Shown here piece after piece: positions 45,669 through 54,160 of a DNA stretch of 64,000 bases; within the stretch, counting starts at the first letter, position 1, and each line of letters starts with the position of its first letter. The stretch is from Flectonema sp. DT1601 (taxonomy: Eukaryota > Euglenozoa > Diplonemea > Diplonemida > Diplonemidae), in contig OZ025814.1 in the NCBI GenBank assembly GCA_964019425.1, positions 124,001 through 188,000 on the forward strand, in the 5' to 3' direction. The notes under the pieces were generated by a model. That model made no database searches and was not told the DNA's origin. It saw only the letters and a list, made by a program, of their open reading frames with translations. The translations under genes and the position numbers were made by a program.

Positions 45669-46778
45669 TTTTTTTTCTTCTTCTTTGCGCGAAGGGGCTC
45701 AGAGCAAAACCTGTTTTGAGAAAGAAGGCGTGACAAAAAAGCAACTACATCACACAAGACTGTTTCTTTTTTTGGTGTACAGAACATCGCTCGATGCAAT
45801 GCGGGCGGGAACACCGTAAACGTGCGTAACCAGCAGCGTACGGCGCCCGAGAAGGAAGGGAAAGGAAAGGAAGAGTGTGTGTTGTGTTATCTGAAAAAAG
45901 GCGAGAGGAAAACGATTTTTCAAAAAAAAGAAACTTGGTAAAAACGGTCGGTCCCAAGAGGCGCGGCTCCAGCTTTGAACAGCCGCAAAAAAAGGAACAA
46001 TAATAACAACGCCTTGGCAAGAAAACGATTTTCTGATTTTTTTTCTTTTTCTTTTTTGTATAAGAACCGGCTTCCGTCCCACAACAAGAGAAGACACCGC
46101 CACCCTTCAGTCCGAAAGGATGTCAAAAATTGAGGCGAGGCGTTGCTTTTTTTCCCTTTGGTTCGCTTCACTTCTTCCTTTGTTTTCCAGCGCGCCGCGT
46201 GGAAAAAAAGCAAACCCGGAGCCTACCGCGAACAACACACAAATAATGAGATATATCATAAAAAGATGAAATGAAAAGGCCTTGCGCCGCCAAGCCCGTC
46301 GCCTTCCCAATCCGCCACAACCGAAAACATGCAACAAACGTTCCCCCCTCCCCTGCTTGCTGGGGGCCACGCATAGCCAACACCAGGAAGAGGAGGAGGA
46401 GGAGAACCACAAGAACCGATCGGGGGGAAAGGAAAAAAGAAACGCAAAACCTGGCAGATCCCCCACCTCCGATCGGAGGAGGCCGACATTGCCGACAAGA
46501 AAAAGGACGGAACGGGTTTCAGTTCGCTTTTTCTCGGAGAGAACAAAAGAACGGCCGCCCCCAGCTGTGGGGAAAACTAACGAGTTGAACTCGGAAAATA
46601 AACAACAAGAAAAAAAGGCTTTGTCGTCGCGATGCCAGCCAAAAGAAAAAAGAAGCACAAAGCAGAAAGCAGAAAGCAAAAAGCAAAAAGCAGAAAGCAG
46701 GAGATGAAGAAGAAGCGGAAGCGGGTGTCGGAACCCCCGTTGTTCGCCCCCTCCCCCACCGCCGCGCGTGTCCCATCC

Positions 46779-47579
46779 CTACTGAAAGGCCGCCTCCGTC
46801 AGAGCACAGTTGGTGCATCCCTTGCCACGGCCTCCGCCTTCCTGACCACAGTACGGAGGAATGCAAGGTCCCTGAAGCATCCTCGGGCACCAGTCGTCAA
46901 CACACTCTCCCTTGATGACCTTGCACTGGTCGTATCCCGAGGTCTCGCACTTGGCAAGCGAGAAACCCGAGCAGTCCACGCCCCCGCTGTTCAGCGACGC
47001 GAACATCAGCCTCACGTTCGAACCCATGTCGACTCTCTCGAGGTGGTTCCGCGGAACCTGCTTCCTGAACGACATGAACTTGTGTTTGTCCTCCCCCGCG
47101 TCGCTGATGAACTTCGGCCCGCACGGCGAAGGAGTCCAACCCTGGGACACCAGGTAGTCCCTGAATTCCGCGTTCAGCCCCCCGCCCAAGCATCCCTCGC
47201 ACTTGTAGACGTTCATGTAGATGTCGCACTTCTTCACCGACGGGTGGTCCGCGCACCAGAACCTCATGAACGAACCCGCCGCGATGTTCCATGGCGGGAT
47301 GTAGGCGGTGTTCAGGAGCTGCGACTCGGGGATGTGGAAGAACCTCGAACCAGCGGTCGACGGGTCGATCCATCCAGGCATGTAGTTGGCCACCAGCCCT
47401 CCCCCGAGAGCGAGCAACGTTCCGCTGCTCACCGTTGCCGCGCTGCTTGTGTCCGGCGTCCCGAACACGCACCAGCAGACGTCCGTCGGGTACTGGGCCA
47501 GGGCCGCCTGCAGGGCAGGCGAGTCTTGGGCTTGGGCACCTGCGACGAACGCCGTGATCAGGGTTGCGATGGCCTTCAT
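46779..47579 (-). CDS. Secreted cysteine-rich protein, array copy 11 (5'-most in transcription)
   Basis: Predicted protein identical to copy 1. First copy in the direction of transcription. It differs by one fewer T in the run just before the ATG and by the short heptamer tract. Its upstream sequence leaves the array at 47650, about 71 nt before the ATG, so it keeps the acceptor CTCAAAACAG but has a unique upstream region. It may thus be driven differently if each unit has its own promoter. Confidence 0.85.
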   Translation of the reverse strand: MKAIATLITAFVAGAQAQDSPALQAALAQYPTDVCWCVFGTPDTSSAATVSSGTLLALGGGLVANYMPGWIDPSTAGSRFFHIPESQLLNTAYIPPWNIAAGSFMRFWCADHPSVKKCDIYMNVYKCEGCLGGGLNAEFRDYLVSQGWTPSPCGPKFISDAGEDKHKFMSFRKQVPRNHLERVDMGSNVRLMFASLNSGGVDCSGFSLAKCETSGYDQCKVIKGECVDDWCPRMLQGPCIPPYCGQEGGGRGKGCTNCALTEAAFQ

Positions 47580-47650
47580 TTTTTTTCTTCTTCTTTGCGC
47601 GAAGGGGCTCAGAGCAAAACCTGTTTTGAGAAAGAAGGCGTGACAAAAAA

Positions 47651-47977
47651 AGTGATTACGTAAATAATAATTTCACTATTCTTATTCCATATCCATAATT
47701 AGGATTATCTGTGGTAGTTGTTAATATTAAAAATTTTGTGATTACAATGTGAAAAACTCTAGAATTACTTTTCTACTAATGGTTTCTATTCTGAACAGAG
47801 GCGTTAAATACGGTCAGGCTAATTGTCGAACTGAAGGTGGATAGAAAACAGTAATCCGAATCCCAGTTGCTACTTCAATTGTGTAAACATTACTAATTAG
47901 AAGTATACAGAACTAGGGTTCTGACGTAGGGTGTCGGAATCGGTACAAAGACTTCCGATTGAATATAAAACACTTCA
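47651..47977. other. Intergenic between the array and the small membrane protein gene
   Basis: AT-rich, no gene or repeat recognised. It begins exactly where array homology ends. Confidence 0.5.
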
Positions 47978-48181
47978 CTATGAAGAAACTGGTAAGTGTT
48001 GACCACATGAAGTACAAGACTTTTCTTCAGCTTTCTTATCCTGTTGCTGCTTCTTCTTTCTTGCTGTTTTCTTGCGTTTCCTTTCTTCCTTCTGCTGGTC
48101 ACCCTCCTTCTTGTGAATCATCGCTGCGACTGCCAAAAATCCCAACCCTGCTGTTGCTAACTTTGTTTCGATTGCAACCAT
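47978..48181 (-). CDS. Small N-terminally anchored basic protein
   Basis: 67 aa when started at 48181 (MVAIETKLATAGLG). The frame extends 17 codons further upstream, but an acceptor (CTTCTCACAG) lies about 19 nt before this ATG, so the shorter form is preferred. Residues 8-24 (LATAGLGFLAVAAMIHK) form one membrane or signal-anchor segment. The following 30 residues are Lys/Glu/Gln-rich and probably helical. The end carries CTSCGQ, a single CxxC pair. I recognise no family. It lies directly 3' of PEX2 across a 447 bp gap that holds three conserved hairpins. Coding status is plausible but not proved, given its size and charge bias. Confidence 0.5.
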   Translation of the reverse strand: MVAIETKLATAGLGFLAVAAMIHKKEGDQQKEERKRKKTARKKKQQQDKKAEEKSCTSCGQHLPVSS

Positions 48182-48365
48182 TTTATTTTGTGGTACTTTT
48201 TGCTGTGAGAAGGCTGGAATAAAACAACCCAAATAGTCAATCGGAGATTTCAGACATTCTCATTACGTTAACTTGTATCCGAAAGTCATATTCTAAGTTC
48301 ATTCTGACGAAGTATTATTATCAAATAGAACACACATCACTTACTGGTTGAAGCTCTCCCCAGCA

Positions 48366-48393
48366 AGGCAGGGCATCTGGTCGTGCCTTGCCT
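48366..48393 (-). promoter_or_regulatory. Conserved hairpin 1
   Basis: AGGCAGGGCA / TGCCTTGCCT pair over 10 bp (one G-T) around the 8 nt loop TCTGGTCG (plus-strand reading). Inner stem and loop are identical in hairpins 2 and 3; the outer stem pairs differ but remain complementary. Confidence 0.75.
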
Positions 48394-48469
48394 GTGGGTG
48401 GGAAAACTATCCCTCAAAAGAATTAAGTGTCAAGGTTGGATTACAACCAAGTTAGCTTAGCTGTTAATG

Positions 48470-48497
48470 ATGCAGGGCATCTGGTCGTGCCTTGCAT
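48470..48497 (-). promoter_or_regulatory. Conserved hairpin 2
   Basis: ATGCAGGGCA / TGCCTTGCAT pair over 10 bp around the same TCTGGTCG loop. Outer pairs AT, TA and GC replace AT, GC and GC of hairpin 1, i.e. a compensatory change. Confidence 0.75.
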
Positions 48498-48553
48498 TAA
48501 AGCTTTACTTAGAGACCTGCTCAGACTAATAATTGATTGCCATCAGTAATGGA

Positions 48554-48577
48554 ACAGGGCATCTGGTCGTGCCTTGT
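48554..48577 (-). promoter_or_regulatory. Conserved hairpin 3
   Basis: ACAGGGCA / TGCCTTGT pair over 8 bp around the same loop. The outermost pair A-T replaces the G-C-containing outer stem of the other copies, and complementarity is kept. Confidence 0.75.
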
Positions 48578-48628
48578 CGTAATAAAGATGGGTAAGATGG
48601 ATAGCACTCGATTGGTACGTTATTAGAA

Positions 48629-49333
48629 CTATTTCGGTACTTTTCTTTTTAGTTCTGTCACTTCATGATCACAAACAGGACACTTTTTATCTCCTTGTTG
48701 AACTTTTAGAGAGATGCAGTAGTAACAAAAGTGATGACCACAATTAGTAACAGCGCTAACTTGAATTGGGTTTAACATACAAATAGGACAAGTTGAAGTG
48801 TTAACAACAGTAGCAGCACGTACTCCTTTTGAGCCGAGACGCTTGCGAATCCAAGCGAAGATGTTAATGTAGCTGAACAACGGCATTATTAATGATCCAA
48901 GTTCTGCTCCGTATTTCCAAACGAGTTGTCGATCCATAAACTCGAATGAAGACATCATATTTACTTTTGATTTATAGTTGACGAGTCTCAACCCGAGTAG
49001 TCTGTCCGTTAAATTCCGAAATTCCCCTTTCCTCAAAAAAATAATCAAATTAGCAAAACTCATAATTCTGTAAGCAGATTCCAACTGGTACAAATAATCG
49101 TGAATCTGTTTTTTTATATTATTTTAATTTTGTTATTATTCTAGGTTGTTTATAATAATTATAAAGAATAAAAGACAACCCATACTCTTCTTTTGCTGCT
49201 TGACTGCTCGAGATCACCCCATCCCTCGTCCAGGGATCGCTTTAAAAGTTTATTATACACATAAGGGAGAAGAATAGACACGACAAGCAGTAGTAACTGT
49301 TGTTTTGTTATATTGTAATTGTGGTCGTTTTGA

Positions 49334-49364
<31 letters not shown>

Positions 49365-49871
49365 GGTTGGTTTTGATGACAAAAATTGTGTTAAAATACC
49401 TTTTCCCATCTTGCTGGTGTTACCGATGCAGAGAAGAGAGTTTCTCCAGATTTTCCAAGTAGTCGGGCAGCCCTGTCAGATCGATATATTACATTGTGAA
49501 GTCGATCACCGTATGTTTGATTGTGACTCCAAATTGTGTGTCTGTTGTGTGTTTTTGTGTTATGATTTCAGTTTATCGTTACTGTAGTTTGAATAAATAA
49601 AAACAAACCCAAATATTAACAGCGAGAAGATCGTGTCTAATTCTAACTCCCATCCAGAAGTAAAGTTAAAATAACTGAATGCCTTTCGGTACTGCTGTCT
49701 CAACTGGTTCCAAGTTTCATTTGTTAGTCTTTCAGCGTCGAGTTGAGCAACACGTAGAACTGTTGTTCCTACTTTACGAGGCATGTTATCAGATTCCTTT
49801 TGCAATCCCGCAGATATGTCTCGCAGTTGGTTATATTCCGCAGCATCCACAGCTGTCACATCCCTCGTCAT
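48629..49871 (-). CDS. PEX2: Peroxin 2, RING-finger component of the peroxisomal import ubiquitin ligase
   Basis: Four exons: 49609..49871, 49400..49541, 49186..49296, 48629..49105 (330 aa; introns of 67, 103 and 80 nt). PEX2, with PEX10 and PEX12, forms the membrane retrotranslocation channel and E3 ligase that recycles the receptor PEX5. Exons 2 and 3 were found by frame and family pattern: LIFG|HTIWSHNQTYGDRLHNV spans the first junction, and LLLLVVSILLPYVYNKLL in the 37-codon exon 3 is a membrane segment. Exon 4 has ANLIIFLRKGEFRNLTDRLL and FEFMDRQLVWKYGAEL, both PEX2-typical, and a RING with CPIC (278-281), CGHHFCYYC (294-302) and CPVC (314-317). Length matches human PEX2 (305 aa). An AG (AACCATCAG) precedes the ATG by 13 nt. 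Two peroxisome-type thiolases lie directly upstream. Confidence 0.88.
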
Positions 49872-50476
49872 TTATTGAGATGTTCTGATGGTTTTGTTTT
49901 AAAGATGCTTTCAAATAATTATTAAAAGAAAAAAAAAATAATTGATACGTAATCTCCCCAACACATTTCCTGTAAAATAAAAGTTTATTAAATTCAAAAT
50001 CAACAAATAATTACCAACAACTACGGAGTATTACCAAAGGTAAAGGAATACTTCATAAACTTACAAACCAGTGACGAGAGGAAGGAACGACAATAAATAT
50101 TCAACTGGTTTTTTTTTCTCCCATGCAGGGATTAGGAGTTGGTTAATCTATTATATTATCATTGTGTTTTTTTTTTATTGTTTTTATTCTTTTTAATTTA
50201 AAAAAAAAAAAACCACTTTATAGAGTTTTTTTTTTCTTTTCTTTTATCCTTTTTATTTTTTTTTATTTTTGCTCTTGTTCCCCATGAAATAAGTGGGCTA
50301 AACATCTCAATAGAAAAGGGCAGGTAATGAATTGTAAACGTTAGATAGACAAGTTACTGTCAATCAGCCTCTTAGTGGGAACACTGATTCCTATTTGGGA
50401 CATCAGTTATGCTGTGTGAGTAATCCAATCAAATAAAAGGAAATAAATAATTAGAGTTCTTAGTGAGTTAAATTTC
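49872..50476. other. Intergenic between PEX2 and thiolase copy 1
   Basis: AT-rich with several T and A runs (around 50160-50270). No gene recognised. Confidence 0.5.
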
Positions 50477-51697
50477 CTAGAGCTTTGGTGCTGACACGGA
50501 GGAAACTCTCTCAATGATGGTGGCGTTGGCAGTACCTCCACCCTCACAGATGGCCTGAATTCCGTATCTTCCACCAGTACGCTCTAAGTTGTTAACTAAA
50601 GTAGTCATCAGACGAGTACCGCTGGATCCGAGTGCGTGTCCCAAAGCGATGGCTCCTCCAGTGATGTTCATCTTCTTCGGGTCAGCGTTAAGTGCCTTCA
50701 TGAAAGCAACTGGAACTGGTGCGAACGCTTCGTTCACTTCGTACAAATCAATATCATCAATTGTCAAACCAGCCTTGTAAAGAGCACTCTTTGAAGCTGG
50801 GATAGGTCCCTCAAGCATAACAATTGGGTCAGATCCAGCAAGTCCGAGTGACACGATTCGAGCACGTGGCTTCAAACCATACTTCTTAATAGCGTTCTCG
50901 TTACAAATGATGACAGCTGATGCTCCATCAGTGATCTGACTGCTCTGTCCAGCAGTGACCAGTCCACCAGGTGAGAGTGGCTTCAAACGAGCCAAGGCCT
51001 CGTAACTCGATCCCTTACGGATTCCTTCATCAGCTACGACATCAGTAACTTCCTTGGTCTTCGGGTATTCTCCTCTCACTGGAAGAATCTCATGGTTGAA
51101 GTGACCAGCAGCGGTGGCCTTCTCAGCCTTCTGGTGAGACTCTACTCCGAATCTGTCGAGTTCCTCTCTGGTCATGTTGTACTTCTTCGCTAGAAGCTCA
51201 GCTCCTCCAAACTGGGAAGGCATCATAAGGCTACCGTCCTTCGAGTATCTGGATTGAAATCCTTTTCCAGCCATTGGGTTTCCGTGTCCGGCCTTCATTC
51301 CGGCAATAATGTTGGAACCGATTGGTACCTGCGACATGACTTCAATTCCTCCAGCAATGACAACATCCTGAGTTCCACTCATGACAGCCTGGGCTGCGAA
51401 GTGGATCGCCTGTTGAGAGCTTCCACACTGACGGTCAACAGTAGTGGCTGGAACAGTCTCTGGGAGGACCTTTGATGAAAGAACAATTGTTCTTCCGATG
51501 TTCGCTGACTGTCCTCCGACTTGCGAGACGCATCCGATAATCACGTCATCCACAGCACCTGGTGGTACTCCTGATCTCTTTACAACTTCATCAACTACTT
51601 CTGCTCCCAAGTCAGCCGGGTGCCAGCCTGATAGAACTCCCTTCTTCTTTCCTCCTGCGGTACGAACGCAGTCAACGATGTAGGCGTCTAATGGCAT
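50477..51697 (-). CDS. Acetyl-CoA acyltransferase (thiolase), copy 1
   Basis: Single exon, 406 aa. Thiolases cleave 3-ketoacyl-CoA or condense two acetyl-CoA. The nucleophile C91 lies in VDRQCGSSQQ, the loop NEAFAPVPVAF at about 322-332, the catalytic H354 in GGAIALGHALGSSGTR, and the proton-shuttling C384 in CEGGGTANAT. All catalytic residues are present. The C-terminus SAPKL ends in PKL, a variant of the type 1 peroxisomal targeting signal, which fits a role in peroxisomal beta-oxidation; there is no N-terminal presequence. A nearly identical copy lies 450 bp upstream. PEX2 is the next gene downstream. The 42 bp before the ATG are also shared by the two copies. Confidence 0.92.
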   Translation of the reverse strand: MPLDAYIVDCVRTAGGKKKGVLSGWHPADLGAEVVDEVVKRSGVPPGAVDDVIIGCVSQVGGQSANIGRTIVLSSKVLPETVPATTVDRQCGSSQQAIHFAAQAVMSGTQDVVIAGGIEVMSQVPIGSNIIAGMKAGHGNPMAGKGFQSRYSKDGSLMMPSQFGGAELLAKKYNMTREELDRFGVESHQKAEKATAAGHFNHEILPVRGEYPKTKEVTDVVADEGIRKGSSYEALARLKPLSPGGLVTAGQSSQITDGASAVIICNENAIKKYGLKPRARIVSLGLAGSDPIVMLEGPIPASKSALYKAGLTIDDIDLYEVNEAFAPVPVAFMKALNADPKKMNITGGAIALGHALGSSGTRLMTTLVNNLERTGGRYGIQAICEGGGTANATIIERVSSVSAPKL

Positions 51698-52144
51698 TTT
51701 ATAGTGGTTTTGTGATTATAAGCTTTGAAATTAAATAAGAATGTTCATCTCAAGGGAAGGGGATTTTTCAGGCTATCCACGTTGTATGTAGTTCTGTATA
51801 AGAAATATTATAGTACAATATGACTAACAGTTAGTGTGGTGGAAGCTTTTAAAGAAAGAAAGAATTATTCTTTCAATATTATTACTTCACAAGGTGTTGA
51901 TTACTTTTTTTATTTTTCCCGAGATGACTGGTTTAGCCATCTCGTTGTCGTAATAAAAACATAAAAAACAAACTAAAATAAAATTAAAAAAAACGAGAGT
52001 GAAAAGGCAGTTAACCGCTTCACGTGGAAAGAAAGCAATTTATAAATAAAAAACTAGTAAGCAGATTGTTAGTATCGTTGTTTGCATCCTCACGAGTTGA
52101 GGATAAACATAGTAAGTTAGTACCAACAAAAGCAATCAAATTTC
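51698..52144. other. Intergenic between thiolase copies
   Basis: About 450 bp, AT-rich. The first 42 bp next to copy 1 match the same region of copy 2; the rest does not, so duplication included little flanking DNA or the flank has diverged. No gene. Confidence 0.5.
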
Positions 52145-53365
52145 CTAGAGCTTTGGTGCTGACACGGAGGAAACTCTCTCAATGATGGTGGCGTTGGCAG
52201 TACCTCCACCCTCACAGATGGCCTGAATTCCGTATCTTCCACCAGTACGCTCTAAGTTGTTTACTAAAGTAGTCATCAGACGAGTACCGCTGGATCCGAG
52301 CGCGTGTCCCAAAGCGATGGCTCCTCCAGTGATGTTCATCTTCTTCGGGTCAGCGTTAAGTGCCTTCATGAAAGCAACTGGAACTGGTGCGAACGCTTCG
52401 TTCACTTCGTACAAATCAATATCATCAATTGTCAAACCAGCCTTGTAAAGAGCGCTCTTTGAAGCTGGGATAGGTCCCTCAAGCATAACAATTGGGTCAG
52501 ATCCAGCAAGTCCGAGTGACACGATACGAGCACGTGGCTTCAAACCATACTTCTTAATAGCGTTCTCGTTACAAATGATGACAGCTGATGCTCCATCAGT
52601 GATCTGACTGCTCTGTCCAGCAGTGACCAGTCCACCAGGTGAGAGTGGCTTCAAACGAGCCAAGGCCTCGTAACTCGATCCCTTACGGATTCCTTCATCA
52701 GCTACGACATCAGTAACTTCCTTGGTCTTCGGGTATTCTCCTCTCACTGGAAGAATCTCATGGTTGAAGTGACCAGCAGCGGTGGCCTTCTCAGCCTTCT
52801 GGTGGGACTCTACTCCGAATCTGTCGAGTTCCTCTCTGGTCATGTTGTACTTCTTCGCTAGAAGCTCAGCTCCTCCAAACTGAGAAGGCATCATAAGGCT
52901 ACCGTCCTTCGAGTATCTGGATTGAAATCCTTTTCCAGCCATTGGGTTTCCGTGTCCGGCCTTCATTCCGGCAATAATGTTGGAACCGATTGGTACCTGC
53001 GACATGACTTCAATTCCTCCAGCAATGACAACATCCTGAGTTCCACTCATGACAGCCTGGGCTGCGAAGTGGATCGCCTGTTGAGAGCTTCCACACTGAC
53101 GGTCAACAGTAGTAGCTGGAACAGTCTCTGGGAGGACCTTTGATGAAAGAACAATTGTTCTTCCGATGTTCGCTGACTGTCCTCCAACTTGCGAGACGCA
53201 TCCGATAATCACGTCATCCACAGCACCTGGTGGTACTCCTGATCTCTTTACAACTTCATCAACTACTTCTGCTCCCAAGTCAGCCGGGTGCCAGCCTGAT
53301 AGAACTCCCTTCTTCTTTCCTCCTGCGGTACGAACGCAGTCAACGATGTAGGCGTCTAATGGCAT
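52145..53365 (-). CDS. Acetyl-CoA acyltransferase (thiolase), copy 2
   Basis: 406 aa, predicted protein identical to copy 1, with the same C91, H354, C384 and PKL terminus. I count eight nucleotide differences from copy 1, all at third positions and all synonymous (for example GTT/GTA in VNN, GCA/GCG in HAL, TCC/TCT in PSQF). Recent tandem duplication or gene conversion followed by purifying selection. First of the pair in transcription order. Confidence 0.92.
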   Translation of the reverse strand: MPLDAYIVDCVRTAGGKKKGVLSGWHPADLGAEVVDEVVKRSGVPPGAVDDVIIGCVSQVGGQSANIGRTIVLSSKVLPETVPATTVDRQCGSSQQAIHFAAQAVMSGTQDVVIAGGIEVMSQVPIGSNIIAGMKAGHGNPMAGKGFQSRYSKDGSLMMPSQFGGAELLAKKYNMTREELDRFGVESHQKAEKATAAGHFNHEILPVRGEYPKTKEVTDVVADEGIRKGSSYEALARLKPLSPGGLVTAGQSSQITDGASAVIICNENAIKKYGLKPRARIVSLGLAGSDPIVMLEGPIPASKSALYKAGLTIDDIDLYEVNEAFAPVPVAFMKALNADPKKMNITGGAIALGHALGSSGTRLMTTLVNNLERTGGRYGIQAICEGGGTANATIIERVSSVSAPKL

Positions 53366-54160
53366 TTTATAGTGGTTTTGTGATTATAAGCTTTGAAATT
53401 AAATAAGGCAACCCCCAAACATGACATCGATTAGGTAATAGTGGTTGGGAAACTATTCATATCGTACTGAGTCATATCGTAAGAGTAAAACTGTTTAGTT
53501 AAGTAAAAAGTAATCCAACAACATCAACAACAACAGTGAAAATGGATCATCTTCCGTGGGATACTTTTTAGGATTCACAAAACAACCAACACAATATAAT
53601 AATAATACCAACAACATGATGAATATCTTAACATCTCTGCTGCCTTCAAGATGGGCTGGCGACAGGGACAACTAATACTCCAAGACATGAAGAGGAAGGC
53701 ACAAGACAAGCAATCAATTACCTTTTTTGCTGCTAAGGAGCTGTACAACACCCCTGTTGGTGTAAAGAGAGGAACAGCAATAACGCGAAGAGGCTTTATA
53801 ACACGCTGGAAGTCTTTCTCGGAACAGAAGAGACTTGTTAAACACATCAAAACTTGTCTACAAAAATAACACAAATTCGCGTGGTTTTGCACAACATTGA
53901 AAACCTTGCCGACATAATCATAATTTATTTTCGTATCTCAATCAAAAACAGCAAAAAGAGAAAAAAGAGAGAGAGAGAGGGCTGCTATGTTTACAGCACG
54001 TCGCTGGAGGGTTTTGCGCTCCGTTCATATTTCACATGAAAGGATTCCGCACAGTTGCCTAGAAGAGAACAAACAGGTCTTTTTTATCCTTTTTTTTCAA
54101 CAGATACCTTCAACAAATACTGTGAATCGATGTTCAGATACATTACATAGTGAACACCAA
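53366..54160. other. Intergenic between thiolase copy 2 and the 2OG oxygenase
   Basis: No minus-strand gene. The plus-strand frame 53651-53869 is listed separately as a doubtful gene. The 42 bp nearest 53365 match the leader of thiolase copy 1. Confidence 0.5.
53651..53869 (+). CDS. Doubtful small plus-strand protein (72 aa)
   Basis: Starts MGWRQGQLILQDMKRKAQDK and ends in a basic helix-like stretch (KRLVKHIKTCLQK). Composition is balanced and ordinary for a small basic mitochondrial or nucleic-acid-binding protein, unlike the homopolymer frames elsewhere. It would be the only plus-strand gene, and a long minus-strand frame overlaps it. I recognise no family. A CTTCAAG just before the ATG could be an acceptor. 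Confidence 0.25.
   Translation: MGWRQGQLILQDMKRKAQDKQSITFFAAKELYNTPVGVKRGTAITRRGFITRWKSFSEQKRLVKHIKTCLQK

Larger units (their letters stand above)
26511..47650 (-). repeat. Tandem gene array: 11 units of 1918/1911 bp plus a 64 bp terminal duplication
   Basis: Units start at 26511 and repeat at 1918 bp; three are 1911 bp because an internal heptamer tract is one repeat shorter. Eleven full units end at 47586, and the first 64 bp of the unit recur at 47587-47650. Both array ends therefore carry the same 64 bp stretch that lies just before the start codon. Unit contents in sense order: 5' UTR with an acceptor (CTCAAAACAG), 801 bp gene, about 1.1 kb spacer. By eye the units are identical apart from the heptamer count and one T. 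G+C is far higher than in the flanks in both gene and spacer. Confidence 0.97.
48182..48628. other. Intergenic between PEX2 and the small membrane protein gene
   Basis: Holds three copies of a conserved hairpin (listed separately) and no coding sequence that I can support. Confidence 0.6.
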
